A stretch of DNA of 64,000 nt, from positions 62,001 through 126,000 of the forward strand of contig JBCAML010000012.1 of the NCBI GenBank assembly GCA_038503075.1. The letters run 5' to 3'. The notes under the pieces were generated by a model, which worked only from the letters and a program-made list of their open reading frames with translations, did no database searches and had not been told where the DNA came from. Positions 12,438-23,506 of the stretch are shown in pieces. Made by a program: the position numbers and the translations under genes. The stretch's first letter is position 1, and the number at the start of each line of letters is the position of its first letter. This stretch comes from Gyromitra esculenta (taxonomy: Eukaryota; Ascomycota; Pezizomycetes; Pezizales; Discinaceae).

Positions 12438-13469
12438 TCAAGCCACCGGTCGAATTGAACCCTCACCTTGTAGAATAACCGAAGTGAACGAGCATTTACT
12501 GGTACTACCGCTGACAGTCGCGGTGACTCCGTTACGAACATACTTGGTCGCGCTGTTGTAATTCTCGGGAGCATTCTTTTTGCCACAGACATTAGTTTCC
12601 GATTCGAAAGGAGAGATTGGAGGCGCTCTTACTGTGCACCATGATGTTGATGCGGAAGCCGCGGTCTGGAATATTGTATTAATGGATTTTGTCAGACTTT
12701 TTATGCGCGGGAGGAGCTCACGATAACCACGTTGTTGAACTGAAGAGCACCGAAGTTCCAGCTTACGCCTGTGAGCTCGATGGCTAAAAGCGCTTGGTTC
12801 ATTGTCTTGGCTCCTGCGTCAAAGTCAAAAATAGGCCGATTAAAGGAAAAAAGGATACGGGAGGGTAGAGTATACCCAGATCAAATGTATTGGTGACTGC
12901 GGTCCCTCCGTTTCTTTGTAGCTTTGAAGTCCACACATTCCCGCTCCTGGTCATACTAAACTGGACGGAATCTCCCCCATAAACTTCATACAATTAGCCC
13001 CACGGCAATCTGAAAAAATAAAGATAAAAACATGTTATCAGGCCATACCGTTGAATCCGTCACCCCATGGTAAGCTCGGGTTACTACACATATGTATTAG
13101 ATGAACCGAAATATCCATATTTCAGAGTATACACATACGAGCAACACCACCCAGACCCAATCCACCAAGTCCCCGAGCGGCCATCAAGAACCTGCTGCAT
13201 CACACCGCTATTATCGGTTGGCTGGAGACCTGGCCAAAGATAATATGTGCCAGCAGCCGGGAGTGTTGGAACGATCATTGTACCACTGATTGCCGTGAAT
13301 CCGGAGCTGTTGACCCAGCGGAGGAAATACCTGAAAAGTATAATTGGGTTAAAACGAGCCCCCAAAATGGGTTTGCTGCATGGGTTTGGTAGCAGAGTAG
13401 GACTTACCACGTAGCTGCTGTAACATGCTGGGTGTAGAGTAGAATTGATAAGAACGCGAAGATCTTCAT
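12438..13469 (-). CDS. small secreted protein with an eqolisin/lectin-like beta-sandwich pattern
   Basis: Seven exons on the minus strand give 219 residues: 13469-13408, 13330-13139, 13083-13049, 12983-12876, 12813-12722, 12665-12633 and 12575-12438. Introns are 55-77 bp. Residues 1-19 are a signal peptide (MKIFAFLSILLYTQHVTAA). The mature part has SGTMIVPTLPAAGTYYLWPG, VLDGRSGTWWIGSGWCC, LPWGDGFNVYGGDSVQFSM and LTGVSWNFGALQFNNVVI. From memory this resembles a family of uncharacterised fungal secreted proteins with a concanavalin-like or glutamic-peptidase-like sandwich; I cannot name catalytic residues, so no activity is claimed. Two introns need AAG as the 3' splice site (ending 12984 and 12576); other acceptors bring stops. 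Exons of 35 and 33 nt are unusually small. The agreement of frame across seven exons makes the gene itself secure. Confidence 0.8.
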
Positions 13470-14979
13470 GGTTTGGATGGGGTGTTGAACTATGGTAGAT
13501 ATGAAGCTTAGGTCTTACAAAAACGTATCTTGGGTTTTCCGGATACATCTACTTATGTATCATCATTTCGTTAACGGCTGTTAGCACTGCAAACTTCTAT
13601 ACATTCGAGTACGGATTATGGCACCTACTTTTGGGTGTGCAAACCGAGTATTTTTGATATTTGGAAAAGATACAGTGCACATGGTTCAACTTCGGAATGC
13701 GGGGCCGTCTATTCTTCATTGTGCTGGAGAAAGCCATTTCCATGTTATTATTTGGTGGGTTGGGTGTAGTAGTAGCTAATAATTTAGGCAAATATCGAGT
13801 GTATTAATTGCGGGGTTGCTTTGGGCTACAGTAGTATAGGGTAGGGTTAGTACTAAATATCAATGGTGATAATTCTATTAAGGACAACAATTACAAGGAT
13901 CGGAACAACTCCAAATTTGGGCGACGAATTAGAGAAGATTTACATTAAGATCTTCGCTATATCCTAGGTATTTCTTCACCGCTTAAGGGTATAGATTAGC
14001 TTCCCCGTCACGCAAGACTTACGGTGTCGATATGCCGCGGTTTCAAATGACACTGCTGATATGGTGTTTGGGTTTTCGGTAAAAGTTACTGGACGACACC
14101 GAAAGATCCTGGCTATGTCGCAATATCTGTCGGAACTATGGGTTTCTGCTGCCCCTTACATCTCTTATCTTGCACCTTTCGCAGCGATCTGTCCGATTTT
14201 CAATGTTGCTGCTGTTTTGGATGTGCTCTCCGACTACACTGTGTCACGCTTGGCACGTGATGTAGGGTTGGGGTATTCAAGTTCGTCACGGTAGCATAGG
14301 CGACAACAAAGAATACGGCCGGAGCATGCAGAAGTGAACCGAGGAATTAATGAAGAGCTAAAGAGAGTTGTTCTTTAATTGGTAGGAATTATTCGTATTA
14401 TTACAGTGTGCACTATTACTATCACGAGGGAGCTGCTTTGGAAGACAGCTAAAAAAAATACATAAATTTAGCAAGGTTAACGTTCGAAATACTTGTAAGC
14501 TCTGCGCTGACTACATGTATGGTAGTTAGATTGTCTGAGGAGGGTCAGGTTCGAATCCCCCTGAAAGCTCTGAAGAGTAGGGATCTAGATGCATCAACCT
14601 TAATTTGTTATGGACATATATTTTTGGTAGGATACAACCAGTCTAGCTAAATATGTAACATTCTGTGGTGTGTATGGTGTTTCGTATTATGCGGCGTACG
14701 TAACGTGGCTTTTGTTGGATCTGGAGGTTACAACAAGGTTAATCGACTACTATTTATGGCTCTTCTATGCTATCGCGCACTCTGCTACTTCTCTTTAATC
14801 GTAGACGAGAATTAAGCTTAAGTGCTCGTTGGATCTGTTTATAAATCGAGCCAAACTCTTGCACCCTCGACAGCACCCGCTTCTAGCTGAGTAATAAAAC
14901 AAGCAAAAATATAAGCCCAGACGGGGACCGGAATGTCTCACCGCTCGTGCCCTGATTCCCAGAGCGAACGTTTACCTGA

Positions 14980-15096
14980 TAGCAGGCATACGAACCAGAA
15001 AACATGGAGATGTGGCTTTGTATGCCACGGAATCCGTGCCTAATGCCGCAGCGTACAAAGCCACATCCCCATGTTTTCTGGTTCGTATGCCTGCTA
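14980..15096. repeat. long near-perfect hairpin (about 43-bp arms)
   Basis: The left arm starts TAGCAGGCATACGAACCAG at 14980 and continues to about 15022. Its reverse complement, ending CTGGTTCGTATGCCTGCTA, occupies about 15054-15096. I find one mismatch (A versus G) over about 43 bp. The loop is roughly 30 bp. So recent a palindrome, outside any gene, points to a foldback element or a DNA-repair-generated inversion. Confidence 0.8.
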
Positions 15097-15585
15097 ACAA
15101 GTACAATACCATGTCCGACAGGGGGGGTAAGTTTGTTATACCGTGACATACCATCAACGAAACTTGGACCGCCTACCAGCCACAACACCAATACATACAC
15201 TAAGGAATACATGTAAAAAACTTCGCTTTATCCACTGAGGAAAAATCATACTGCTCTAGTTATTTAAAATATTCTAAAGAGGGGGGGTTCCCCCCTAAAC
15301 TCCCCCCAACCCGAACACTCCTAACCCTAATCCGAATCCTTTTAAACCAAAACCCCCCAACCCGAACCAAATAAACCCTAACCCGAACCATTAAACCAAT
15401 AATTTAGCAGAAAGGCAGTGTCTAGTAGGCCCCAAGAAGCGAGCTTTTTTTTACATGTATTCTCTAGGTGTGTGTGTGGTGTGTATGTGCGGTGTTGTGG
15501 CATGTAGGCGGTCCAAGTTTCGTTGACATGGTATGTCATGGTATAACAAACTTACGTCCCCTGTCGGACATGGTGTTGTGAGCGT
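15097..15585. repeat. large inverted repeat with arms of about 130 bp
   Basis: The left arm (about 15097-15230) contains TTGTTATACCGTGACATACC, CGAAACTTGGACCGCCTACC and ATACATGTAAAAAA. The right arm (about 15438-15585) contains the reverse complements in reverse order: TTTTTTTTACATGTAT, GGCGGTCCAAGTTTCG and GGTATGTCATGGTATAACAA. Differences are scattered point changes and a few small indels. The centre, 15231-15437, holds the telomere-like patch. It abuts the 14980-15096 hairpin, so the two may be one nested foldback unit. Confidence 0.75.
15290..15400. repeat. degenerate telomere-like CCCTAA/CCCGAA patch
   Basis: Short units resembling the fungal telomere repeat complement appear repeatedly: AACCCGAAC (three times), CTAACCCTAAT and AAACCCTAACCCGAACC, interspersed with C-rich runs. 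They are not perfect tandem TTAGGG arrays, so this is an interstitial or captured remnant rather than a chromosome end. Confidence 0.45.
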
Positions 15586-16122
15586 TCGCTCTGATTCCCA
15601 ACGGTTTGGGGTTATCGAGATCGCCACACGCGCGATCCCATTCGCAGGGTCTGAGCACCCTCCTCCCTATCGAGCAGGACCGTGGGTTGACTGAGGCTAT
15701 AATTTCTGTGGAAGGTAGAGTAGTCGTGAGCTTTTACTGATCATCTCGATAACTATTCCCGGAGGTTTTCTCTCCTTTGATCTAATGCTCCTTCGCTCAA
15801 TCTGCAATTATTTGGTTTACAGTCAGTTGTAGGATGATGGGCCTAGGACTCTGCGAGCGCGACTGCCCAGCTATAGGTAGCGAAGCGAGGTGCTGCCCAA
15901 CAACTGAATCACCTCCATCCAAGACACTCAAGATATATCTTCTTGAATAAGCATAGATACTATGCCTTGCGCTTTGGCTGCCAACAAAGGGATATTCAAT
16001 CGTTTGCGATTGGCTAAAACCGGCACGCGGAGAACACTATGACCATCGTTAACGTCAATACACCTCCGCGGTATATTCAGTTCATAAGCCATCCATTTCC
16101 CACTACTGGTAGCCTCGTCTCT

Positions 16123-16171
16123 ACCATATATACTCAATCAGAATCGATATACAAACTACTTCTACTTAACA
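16123..16171 (+). promoter_or_regulatory. core promoter of the carboxylesterase gene
   Basis: A TATA-like ATATATAC lies at about 16126-16133, roughly 40 bp before the ATG at 16172. The leader is CT- and A-rich, with CTTCTACTTAACA before the start. The ATG context (AACAATGTC) has A at -3, a favourable setting. Confidence 0.4.
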
Positions 16172-18051
16172 ATGTCGAAAACCCACACAATAACCAACAA
16201 GCTTGGCCGCATCACCGGGAGCGTCCGCGGTAATGTAGTCCAGTACCGCGGTATCCCTTATGCTCGCATTCCCGATCGATTCAAGGACCCAATTGGGCCT
16301 CTCGATGTCCTTGGAGACTTTGATGCTACCAAATGGGGGTATGTGGAATCTACTAGTATCAATATATCCTACTAAGCACCATGGCTGATTCTGGACGAAA
16401 AGCCCAATGGCGGTACAACTAACCGAGGGCGAAAACATAGATTCCGTGGCTCTCAACATGCCGCTTACTCCAATGCCACCGGGCCGACGGACTATGTCTG
16501 AGATTGATTGTGCTAATCTTGTTATTGTCACCCCCTTCGATGAACATCATGAGGAACGTGAACAGGACCGGCTGAGTCCAACGAATTCTCTGATCCCAAC
16601 AATTGTGTGGATCCACGGTGGCGCGAACAGGGTTGGGAGTGCGAATTTTCTGTCGTACGATATGAGGAATTTTGTGGCGCATTCGATTGAGGTGGCGAAG
16701 AAGCCTGTGGTCGTTGTGAGTTTGAACTTCAGGTTGGGTACGTTGGGTTTTCTGGCGAGCGAGGAGGTGAATGCAACTGGGAATTATGGACTGAAGGATC
16801 AAGTTATGGGACTGCAATGGGTAAGTGGTTAAGATCACCTAATAGATTAAGAGACTGTGTTAATTGTCTGTAGGTGAATCGTCACATACAAGAGTTTGGC
16901 GGGGACCCAAACAATGTCACAATTATGGGCGAGAGCGCTGGCTCAAGTAGAGATTCCTTCTTCACATGGATAAAGTTGCTACATACTTAAACTTACCTTC
17001 TCCTTAGTCTCCTGTTCTATTCACCTCTACTCCGAAACCCCACTCTTCCGGCGTGCGATCCTCTTCTCCGGCCTTGCCGGCTTCTACCCCCCGATCCCCA
17101 TCTCTGCACAAAACGAGGTCTATAAGCAAACACTTGCAAAACTCGGTATCGACAAGCTCTCCGATGCAGAGCGTGTAGGACGCTTCCTACGCACCAGTCC
17201 CGCTGAATTCGCCAGGATTTCATTCGAAGTGAATATCTGCCCCACGAGTGACGGGAAGATGATCCCGACGAATAAAACGCTACTGCACGAAGACTTCAAG
17301 CCGCTCCCAGAGTGGTGTGAGAGTGTTCTTGTCGGTTCCTGCAAAGACGAAGTATACCCCCCCACCGCACTGCTTCTTCTATTGTGGCTGTTCTAGCGCT
17401 AACAGCAGCAAGTGGTGCGTATTGCAATTCGCCGGCGGCGGAATCGGCCAATACTCTCATCCCATTCGCACCTTCCGCCACCGCCTTTCATCGGAGTTCT
17501 CCGAGTCTGATGTTGCAGAACTTCTATCCCGCTTCGAGATACGTGATGAAGAGGATACTACCAACCGTGATGAAGCAATTCGTAAGCTCTACGCTTTGAT
17601 TGCGGAGTATGCGTTCCGTTTACCTGCATACTATTTCACGCGCCATTGGGCTACCTCGGGGAAGAAGACGTTCTTGGCACATATGTATGTCGAGACTCCT
17701 ATCTCGGGCATGCTCCAAGGTCGTGCGCACCATGGTGTTGAGGTTGCGCTGTCACTTCAGAATTATAAGGATACGCTCCCGAAGGAAGGTGGGTATGTTG
17801 AACTTGGGCAGGGGATGGCTACGAGCTGGATTAGGTATGCGTATGGTGAGGATCCGTGGACGCCGTTTGGGATGGAGGCGGATGGAGTGGTGAAGGTGTT
17901 TGATGTGGGAGAGAAGGAGAGAGAATGTAAGCAGAGGGAAGTGGATGAGAAGTTGTGGGAGACGTGGGCAATTATGGAGCGTATGGGGCTCGACAAAGGG
18001 TGGGAGGTTGCACAGGGATTTTTGGGGGGCCCTCAGGATGGAGATCCGTAG
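16172..18051 (+). CDS. type B carboxylesterase (alpha/beta hydrolase)
   Basis: Five exons (16172-16338, 16403-16820, 16874-16946, 17008-17351, 17413-18051) encode 546 residues. The N terminus carries YRGIPYARIPDRF, typical of the family. The oxyanion-hole motif WIHGGANRVGS is near residue 127. The nucleophile serine is in MGESAGS (Ser216), the acid is in SCKDE (Glu334) and the histidine in GRAHHGVEV (about His441), so the Ser-Glu-His triad looks complete. No signal peptide is seen, suggesting an intracellular esterase; the substrate is unknown. Introns 1 and 4 end in AAG. Intron 4 is the weakest junction: GTATAC at 17352 to GCAAG at 17412 is the only nearby choice I found that preserves frame, and the residues just after it (WCVLQFAGGG) fit poorly, so the true junction may differ or need a further intron. 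It converges with the receptor gene 462 bp downstream. Confidence 0.85.
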
Positions 18052-18513
18052 TGAGGAGGCTGGAGTTGTTTGATTTCAAATGAGTATTTGTAATGAATGG
18101 AAATACATTTGTTTTGCCAAATAACAGAAATATGCTCTCGTGTTCTGTTTGTTTTATCCTAACAAGCTGGCCAGGCTAAGTTGTCATGAGATTTGAGGAA
18201 TCCAATTTCGGGCGTATTCAATCATTGATATATGTAATGTGGGTTAGGTTTATATTTATTTTCTTATGACGTGACGTATTCCTTCAATTTTTGCACCAGA
18301 TACACAAAACATTGACCGTAGCTATGAAGTGTAGTTTAATAGAATTGACGTGCGATGATTTAGCCTCCATGTATCCAATTGCACGAGAAGAAAAGTAACA
18401 GGACTGGATTCAAGAAGTGTAATGGAATAAAAATATATGTAGGTTCCTTGTCGTAAAAAAAACAATGTAAAAAAGACGGCACTCTTCAAAATGGAAAGTA
18501 TGAGAGCTATTCC

Positions 18514-21500
18514 TCAAAACTCGAGAAAGAGAAACAAACACGCAAAGAAGGATATTCCCAAAGCGATTGAGATGTAGTGAATTCGAACAAAGCCTTGAGA
18601 GACTGGAGCTATGGTAATCTCCCTTGGCTCCGGCGTATTTGGTTCTTGAGTGATATCAAGTGGCTTCATCCCTTTGTTGTTGCATAGCTGTTCTGTAGCT
18701 GTTGGTGGTGTCCAAGAGATGGTTGTGTTGGATAAAGTAGAATTTGATACTGTAGGGGGATCTTCGATTTTATCGTTTGACTTTTCTTGGGGTTGCTCAG
18801 TACTTTGGGGATGGAATGTCGTGGCTTTTTGCGATTGCGGTTTTGGTTCTGGTTCTATTAATCGTATACCCTGCCTATCCGTCAGCTTGATGGTCCTAAC
18901 ATCTCGAATTTTGCAGGCTGTTTTTACCATCGGTGATGGTGATTTATTCGGGCTCTCTTCATCCCACTCTGTAGTGCCTAGCACGACTGCGATTTTCCTT
19001 CCTTCTGGTAGATGTAATAGAAACTCCCCATGGCCAGTGGCGCAGTTTTCTACTGTCACAGGCAACTTGCGTCCGATGAAGCAGTCATTCATATCCCCTG
19101 ATGCCATCTGCCGAAGCACCTCTTCCCATCCGTCTTCCGCGGCTTTTTCGGCCGCGGTGGAAGAGATTAGAAGCACGTTTAGCTGTGGACTTGAGTTGCT
19201 CAACCCCGTTCCGTAAAAATATCTGGCTGGGTGAATTGGTCTCGGTTCTCTATAGAGCATACGGGCTGTAGGCAGGTGGAAGCGGCTCCGGATCCTTGAA
19301 TTTGGGCCATAGAGCTCATCTGGGAGGGTTTGGATAGTTTGTTCTACAAGGCATTTAGCCCTCCAACCTTCGCACACGATCCAGGTGTATGCTCCTTGGT
19401 CAACAAGGAATTGTATAACTTCGGAGCTTCCGTTTCTCGCAGCCCAGGATAGAGGCGTTTCCACGTAACTGTCTAGTACATCGATGTCTGTGGTTTCCGA
19501 ATCCTCGAGTAAGGCACGAACTACGCTCACTAATCCGAATCCTGCGGCAAGATGGAGCGCGGTAGCAAGCTTGACTCCATACCTAAACATAACAATATCG
19601 CAACATGCTTCATATGAGCGTTTAATTATACGCGCCTGAGACCACTCTCGAAAACTATACGCTCGAAGATAATGTCCGACCACCAGGAAAGGTCTTCGGT
19701 TCGTACAATTGCCTATCGCCGTATAATTGCCTATCGCCGTATAATTGCCTATCGCCGTATAGCTATTTACCTCGCTTTTTATGTATTTCACGGCCAGGTC
19801 TACGAGGTTAGGCTTGGACTCATGTTTTCCTCGAAAATGATGGATCCACTGTTTTGTAGCATGATCCGAGAATGGGCTGTCGAATTGTTTGTATCTATCG
19901 TATCGAATTACTCCTCGATTACTGAGCTCTGAGAATAAGGATTTATGGTTGGGGAATAATAGGTATGTTAAACAGGTGCTCGAAATATCTATTTCTCCTT
20001 CGGGAAATAAACGATTATGAGTACTATCGAAATACTCTTGCACAGTGTAATGAACGAGTCGTATGGTATTGCTTTCCTTATCCAATGAGACGAGGCCGCC
20101 GCAAACACCGAGCAAGAGCTCAGCGTCTTGAAGACCAGACTCGCGCAAATGATCGTCTCCAGGCTCTACAGCAAGAGCATGACGCAATTCATCTACTTCG
20201 AGGGGCCGTCGAGCATAGTAGATCCAAGATAGAACTCTAATAGCAAGTTCTGCTTGTTCTCTACATTGCGTCTGAATCCTGGATAGTGTATCGTTGTATA
20301 TATCCATATAGCCTGCTGGCATATTTCCCAGAGCGCTGACGACATTTCTTCGAGACGTCTGCTTTTCAAGGCGATCCATATGGAAACGAGCCAGAAGAAA
20401 CCTGAGGAGCAAAATCAATACTATTTTTCATGGGGCACAGGACTAGGTTCCTCACATTCCGTCAATCCTTTCGCTCACAGCGCTAGTAATTGTGTTCTGG
20501 AGATTGGGATCCCTCGCAACAAATCCCGCCAACCTGGAGCTGTCTCTAATTCTGGAGGCTATATAATCTTTAATATCCTGGTCATCGGCCCTGATAGTAA
20601 TTTCAGGCCAACGTTTGAATATGGATCGAATATTTTCCTGGGGCCTGGAGGTTATAAGAAGCTTGATGGTCGATTCCGGATCCGCTTCTTGTACTGTCGA
20701 CAACAGCGCTTTCTAGTCCTTGAATTCGCCATCATTTGGGCCTTCGTCTAGGGCGTCTACTAATAAAAAAGTCGTCGTAAATCTTCGGCAGAGCAAGTGT
20801 AAAAGCTTGAGGTAGTCCTTTACTTTAGGGCTTTGCGAGTTCTCAGATGTGTGGTTTTTGTAGAAACCTTCGACTTCTGGAGGTAGAACCAGCTGTTTCT
20901 CGGCTAATTGTCGTACCAAACTCGAAAAAAGGTTGATTGAAGTTTGCATAGTTGAATCCTTGTAGTCACAATACAGATATGCAATGCCAAAGTCCACCGT
21001 GGGATGGGTCTCTATTAAGTGGTCAATGATGGAGGATCTGGATAGATGATTGCTTAGTGCTCATAGTATCACAGAACGGGAATTGTATGGGAGGTGGTAC
21101 GTCATCACAGTTTTTCCCGCACCCGCTAGTCAAAACCGGTCCTCTGTTAGTGCTTGATATATAGGATACTTTATACGGGGATTAGCGACTTACGGATTCC
21201 ATAGCACCAAAGAACAGAACTTCTGTCGTTGCCAGACCACTCTTTGAACCCTGGCGTTTTTAAGAACCATTCCCCTGTGCCGGGCTGTCGTAAAGCGCGA
21301 ACAGCCTGGTGTCTGTCTTTGAAGATGAGAGGTGACAGCCACTCCAAAATCTCCTTCCTTATTCTGTGCATTTCTGCGATCTCTTTTCCTTGATCGCTGT
21401 CTTTCATGGTGTAATTTCTTAGATGGTGCACCTAAGGGTAAGTTAAAGTTCGAAAGACTTACTTTGTAAATTTTGGTCAATAGCCATCACAGTATGAGAG

Positions 21501-22139
21501 ATATCAGAGAGATTTTGCACGATGTTTGGGAACGTGTCGATTGTCTGGAGAATAGCAGAGAACTGTTCCGAGGCTTCGTTTGTTGATCCAAGCAAGTTCC
21601 GAATTTGGGCTAACATCTTGGAGACATCATCAGATGTCTTCGATAATAGTCCGCTTAGAATTCATATTCGTTAATTCCATGATCTGGGGGTAGTGAGATT
21701 TGGGATCAACCTACCATCCTTCAATGGTCAAAGAGAAATGAAAAGTGTGTAGATATCCATGCAAGATCTCAATCGTTTTCGAGTTTTTAGCTTCCGTAAA
21801 TGGCCATTTAAATCTTTCCAGGCTCTGGGAAAATTTGGTACCCTTAGTTTGTTTTTCCAGCTTCTCACGAAGAGATTCAAGTATTTTGTTGTATGCGTTC
21901 GCAGCGGAGGATAGAGTAGATGAGTGACTAAAAGCGGTTCCTTTCATTTCTTCGGTGCGTAGAAAGCCGTCTAGTTGCTCTAAAACGCCATTTAAGGACC
22001 CCAATTTTTCCGAGAGCTCTCTGATGCTGTCTGAATGGTTTTTGAAACCATCGACATAGACCATGATCCCCTTGGTCAGCTCTATCGATAAACTGAGTAA
22101 ACCAGCAATACTGGTTGCTAACGAAAATGGATCAGGCAT
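18514..22139 (-). CDS. NACHT-ankyrin STAND receptor (fungal NLR-like), interrupted by one in-frame TAG
   Basis: Six exons on the minus strand (22139-21715, 21653-21463, 21400-21194, 21125-21101, 21037-20456, 20401-18514) give 1105 sense codons or 1104 plus one TAG. Residues 1-140 match the fungal STAND N-terminal helical domain (MPDPFSLATSIAGLLSLSIE). A linker with EILEWLSPL and GTGEWFL leads to the P-loop GIPGAGKT (about 273-280, on a 25-nt exon), Walker B FLLVDALDEG (373-382) and LLITSRP (409-415). A winged-helix-like region (about 533-600), YTAIGN repeats (691-708), two ankyrin repeats (about 754-816) and a C-terminal hydrophobic tail (SIALGISFFACLFLFLEF) follow. The TAG is codon 391 (20715-20713). 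Everything after it stays open for more than 700 codons, so it is a recent pseudogene, a recoded gene, or a sequencing error. Such receptors govern self/non-self recognition in fungi. Introns 1 and 2 end in AAG. Confidence 0.8.
19703..19762 (-). repeat. in-frame 18-bp minisatellite in the receptor gene
   Basis: Three 18-bp units of the form GTATAATTGCCTATCGCC (19703-19720 with one change, 19721-19738, 19739-19756) encode the hexapeptide repeat YTAIGN on the minus strand, between the winged-helix region and the ankyrin repeats. Unit length is a multiple of three, so copy number can change without loss of frame. Confidence 0.85.
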
Positions 22140-23506
22140 TGTGTATTAATTGGTAGTAATCTTGACGCTGGAATCCTGTTACGGGTTGGTTTTGAGAGTT
22201 TGGTGGGTGAAGAGAGCTAGTAGGACGATGATGTGTTTGATTTGATGCGTTCCAAAGATACCTGTTGCCTAGATGGGCTGTGACTTAGCTTCCGAGCGGG
22301 TTAAACGAACTGGGATGGTTTAGGGGAGCTCAGGGGTGCAAGGATCCCTAATTAAGGTTAATTGTGCGTACTTTCTACCGCTTGAGAATTATATATGAGA
22401 AACTGCCTCTTGCAAGCGTGATTTGCAGAGATTCGGGATCAGCTAGGCTCGGACTGCGAAACTCTGTTGTGGTGCTCGGAGATTCTAGCGATGGGCTATC
22501 ATAACAATCTGACAACCGTTTATTTATGTTTGACGTCGAAATGTAGAATGCTGTGGTATTGAAGATGTCTGGAGGTAAGTGTCGACAAAACTTTGGAGGG
22601 GTTAAGTGAGATTTGCTGAAATTTTGGCCTTGTATTTGTGCTGGGCGGGGTCGCCCAACTAACAATAATTAACACAAGCGAAATATGGAAAGGTTCTGCG
22701 ATTACTCAAAATGTAATGTCACGTGGCTTTGCAGAAGGCAAGTCTCAAAAATACATATTCAGTGCCACGTAAAGCTGGGCTATGTTTCGGCAACACACAT
22801 ACCAGAGAATGTGGGTGAAGATCGACCTGCAAGCTTATTGGAAGGATAGAGGGGCGTAAATCTTAAACGAGTCTACGTGTTTGACGAGTTAGCAATGAGA
22901 CATAATTTTTGCTGTCAATTTTATAATCTCAATGCAGCACCCACGTTCGACACCCTCATAGGTTGAAAATGGATCACGCAATATCACTCGACATGTGCCT
23001 TTGGTCTGGTTCCTAATAACTGGTCATCCGTAGGGGGCCAGGGTCATTGATCTTGATTTCTAGAGGAATTGCGGCTTAATCCGCGATATGTTCACTGAAA
23101 TCGCCAAGATTTTCAGAGTTATTTATTCAACCTATCGCAACATGCAATTATCATGTTTGAATTTTTTTAGATTCGCAGCGTTTTATACTCGTACTATATT
23201 TATTGGCTAAGTCTGATATTTCCGAGATACTTGTAGCAACTAGAAAATTATAGATAAAGTTATTGTACTTCCAGGTTCCAGAACACAGCCTCTAAAGTGC
23301 CTGTACACAACGTATAGTTTGCTGGTTGACACAAGTACCCCGGAGATACAGGGCTTTGCCAATTATCCTGCAAATAAATACGGTATTTGACTAACGTTTT
23401 GAAAGTGGATTTGGTTATAATTAGCATACCCTGCAAAATTGTATCGATTCTATAATTTTTTATAGGAAACAGAGGAAGCCTATTTTAAAGCGTCAGTCAA
23501 ATACTA

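Larger units (their letters stand above)
13470..16122. other. gene-free stretch rich in inverted repeats
   Basis: No protein gene is seen between the secreted-protein gene and the carboxylesterase; the two promoters diverge across it. It holds a hairpin (14980-15096), a large inverted repeat (15097-15585) and a telomere-like patch (15290-15400), listed separately. A perfect Pol III B-box-like GGTTCGAATCC occurs at 14549-14559, but no cloverleaf can be folded around it. Confidence 0.5.

Noticed and set aside
12987..13048. TTTTTTCAG as the acceptor for intron 3 of the secreted protein
   Set aside because: Although a good motif, it brings an in-frame TGA within eight codons; the AAG further on restores the conserved frame.
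14540..14575. tRNA gene around GGTTCGAATCC
   Set aside because: The T-arm does not pair cleanly and no acceptor or anticodon arm can be drawn.
21190..21480. alternative frame through receptor exon 3 using the TTAG acceptor at 21434
   Set aside because: It gives a basic, non-homologous translation and stops at once, whereas the frame entered through the AAG acceptor yields the conserved linker before the P-loop.
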